Source of the DNA: Clostridiales bacterium | GTDB lineage: Bacteria; Bacillota; Clostridia; Oscillospirales; Oscillospiraceae | DNA length: 5,775 bases | Assembly (NCBI GenBank): GCA_019418025.1 | Contig: DYCR01000047.1 | Coordinates: forward strand, 1-5,775 | Reading direction: 5' to 3' | Shown: piece after piece, positions 5,620 through 5,775 of the stretch | Position numbering within the stretch: the first letter of the stretch is position 1 | Layout of the letters: each line of letters begins with the position of its first letter | Position numbers and translations under genes: made by a program | Notes under the pieces: model-generated | Databases searched by the model: none | The model's input: only the letters and a program-made list of their open reading frames with translations | What the model was told of the DNA's origin: nothing

Positions 5620-5775
5620 TCACTTGTCGAAATTTTGGGCAATGAGGCGAGCGGCTGAAAAGATTTCTTCCGGACTCTGTCCGGCCTCACGGCGCAGCCA
5701 GTGGATCTCGGGGTTGCGCCGGAACCACGTCAGCTGCCGCTTGGCGTAGCGGCGTGAGTTTTGTTTGATTTGCTC
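5620..5775 (-). CDS. miaA: tRNA dimethylallyltransferase MiaA, C-terminal fragment (5' end outside window)
   Basis: Only the last 51 codons are present, open at the window edge and ending in TGA at 5622-5620. The family transfers a dimethylallyl group from DMAPP to N6 of A37 in tRNAs that read codons starting with U. The fragment begins EQIKQNSRRYAKRQLTWFRR, the strongly conserved block near the MiaA C-terminus (I/K-x-x-S-R-R-Y-A-K-R-Q-x-T-W-F-R). It continues NPEIHWL and a short helix-like tail ending IAQNFDK. The catalytic P-loop and DMAPP site lie outside the window. hfq follows 45 nt downstream, the same order as in many bacteria, which supports the call. Confidence 0.93.
   Translation of the reverse strand, partial: EQIKQNSRRYAKRQLTWFRRNPEIHWLRREAGQSPEEIFSAARLIAQNFDK

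Noticed and set aside
5561..5749. Plus-strand frame of 62 codons opposite miaA/hfq start
   Set aside because: The minus strand carries the conserved MiaA C-terminus and the hfq ribosome binding site here; the frame has no support.
1..5775. Possible novel defence, mobile or biosynthetic system
   Set aside because: All coding space belongs to recognised housekeeping genes. No transposase, integrase, repeats of CRISPR type, attachment site or unexplained gap above 300 bases is present.

Overview
Every gene in this window lies on the minus strand, so transcription runs from position 5775 towards position 1. The sequence looks like a chromosomal core region of a fairly GC-rich, low-GC-phylum Gram-positive (Firmicutes/Clostridia type). 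Four things point there: SepF and DivIVA together, a T-box leader in front of ileS, strong AGGAGG-type ribosome binding sites, and a tRNA-Thr promoter with perfect consensus hexamers. The GC content and the compact gene order suggest an Oscillospirales/Ruminococcaceae gut anaerobe, for example near Faecalibacterium. That placement is inference; no species marker is visible.

Layout in the direction of transcription: the 3' end of miaA (5775-5620) and hfq (5574-5344) form a translation/RNA pair closed by a strong hairpin terminator (5309-5339). Next come a YggS-type PLP homeostasis gene (5288-4581), sepF (4534-4004) and a divIVA-family gene (3977-3300), closely packed with good ribosome binding sites. 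A tRNA-Ile-sensing T-box leader (about 3275-3036) with an ATC specifier, antiterminator and terminator follows and controls ileS (3008-216). A terminator closes ileS (160-130). An independent promoter (109-82) then drives a tRNA-Thr(UGU) gene cut off by the window edge (61-1).

Functionally, this is a housekeeping block. MiaA modifies A37 of tRNAs, Hfq handles RNA, YggS manages free PLP, SepF anchors FtsZ to the membrane, DivIVA marks curved or septal membrane, and IleRS charges tRNA-Ile under feedback from uncharged tRNA-Ile. The order yggS-sepF-(ylmG-ylmH)-divIVA-ileS is familiar from Firmicutes, but here ylmG and ylmH are absent and miaA-hfq sit upstream.

I see no mobile element, CRISPR array, toxin-antitoxin pair, phage gene or undescribed system. 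The points of interest are regulatory or small-scale: the fully foldable T-box, a terminator placed just before yggS, an AT-rich patch in yggS, an in-frame repeat in the sepF linker, and motif variants in IleRS and DivIVA.
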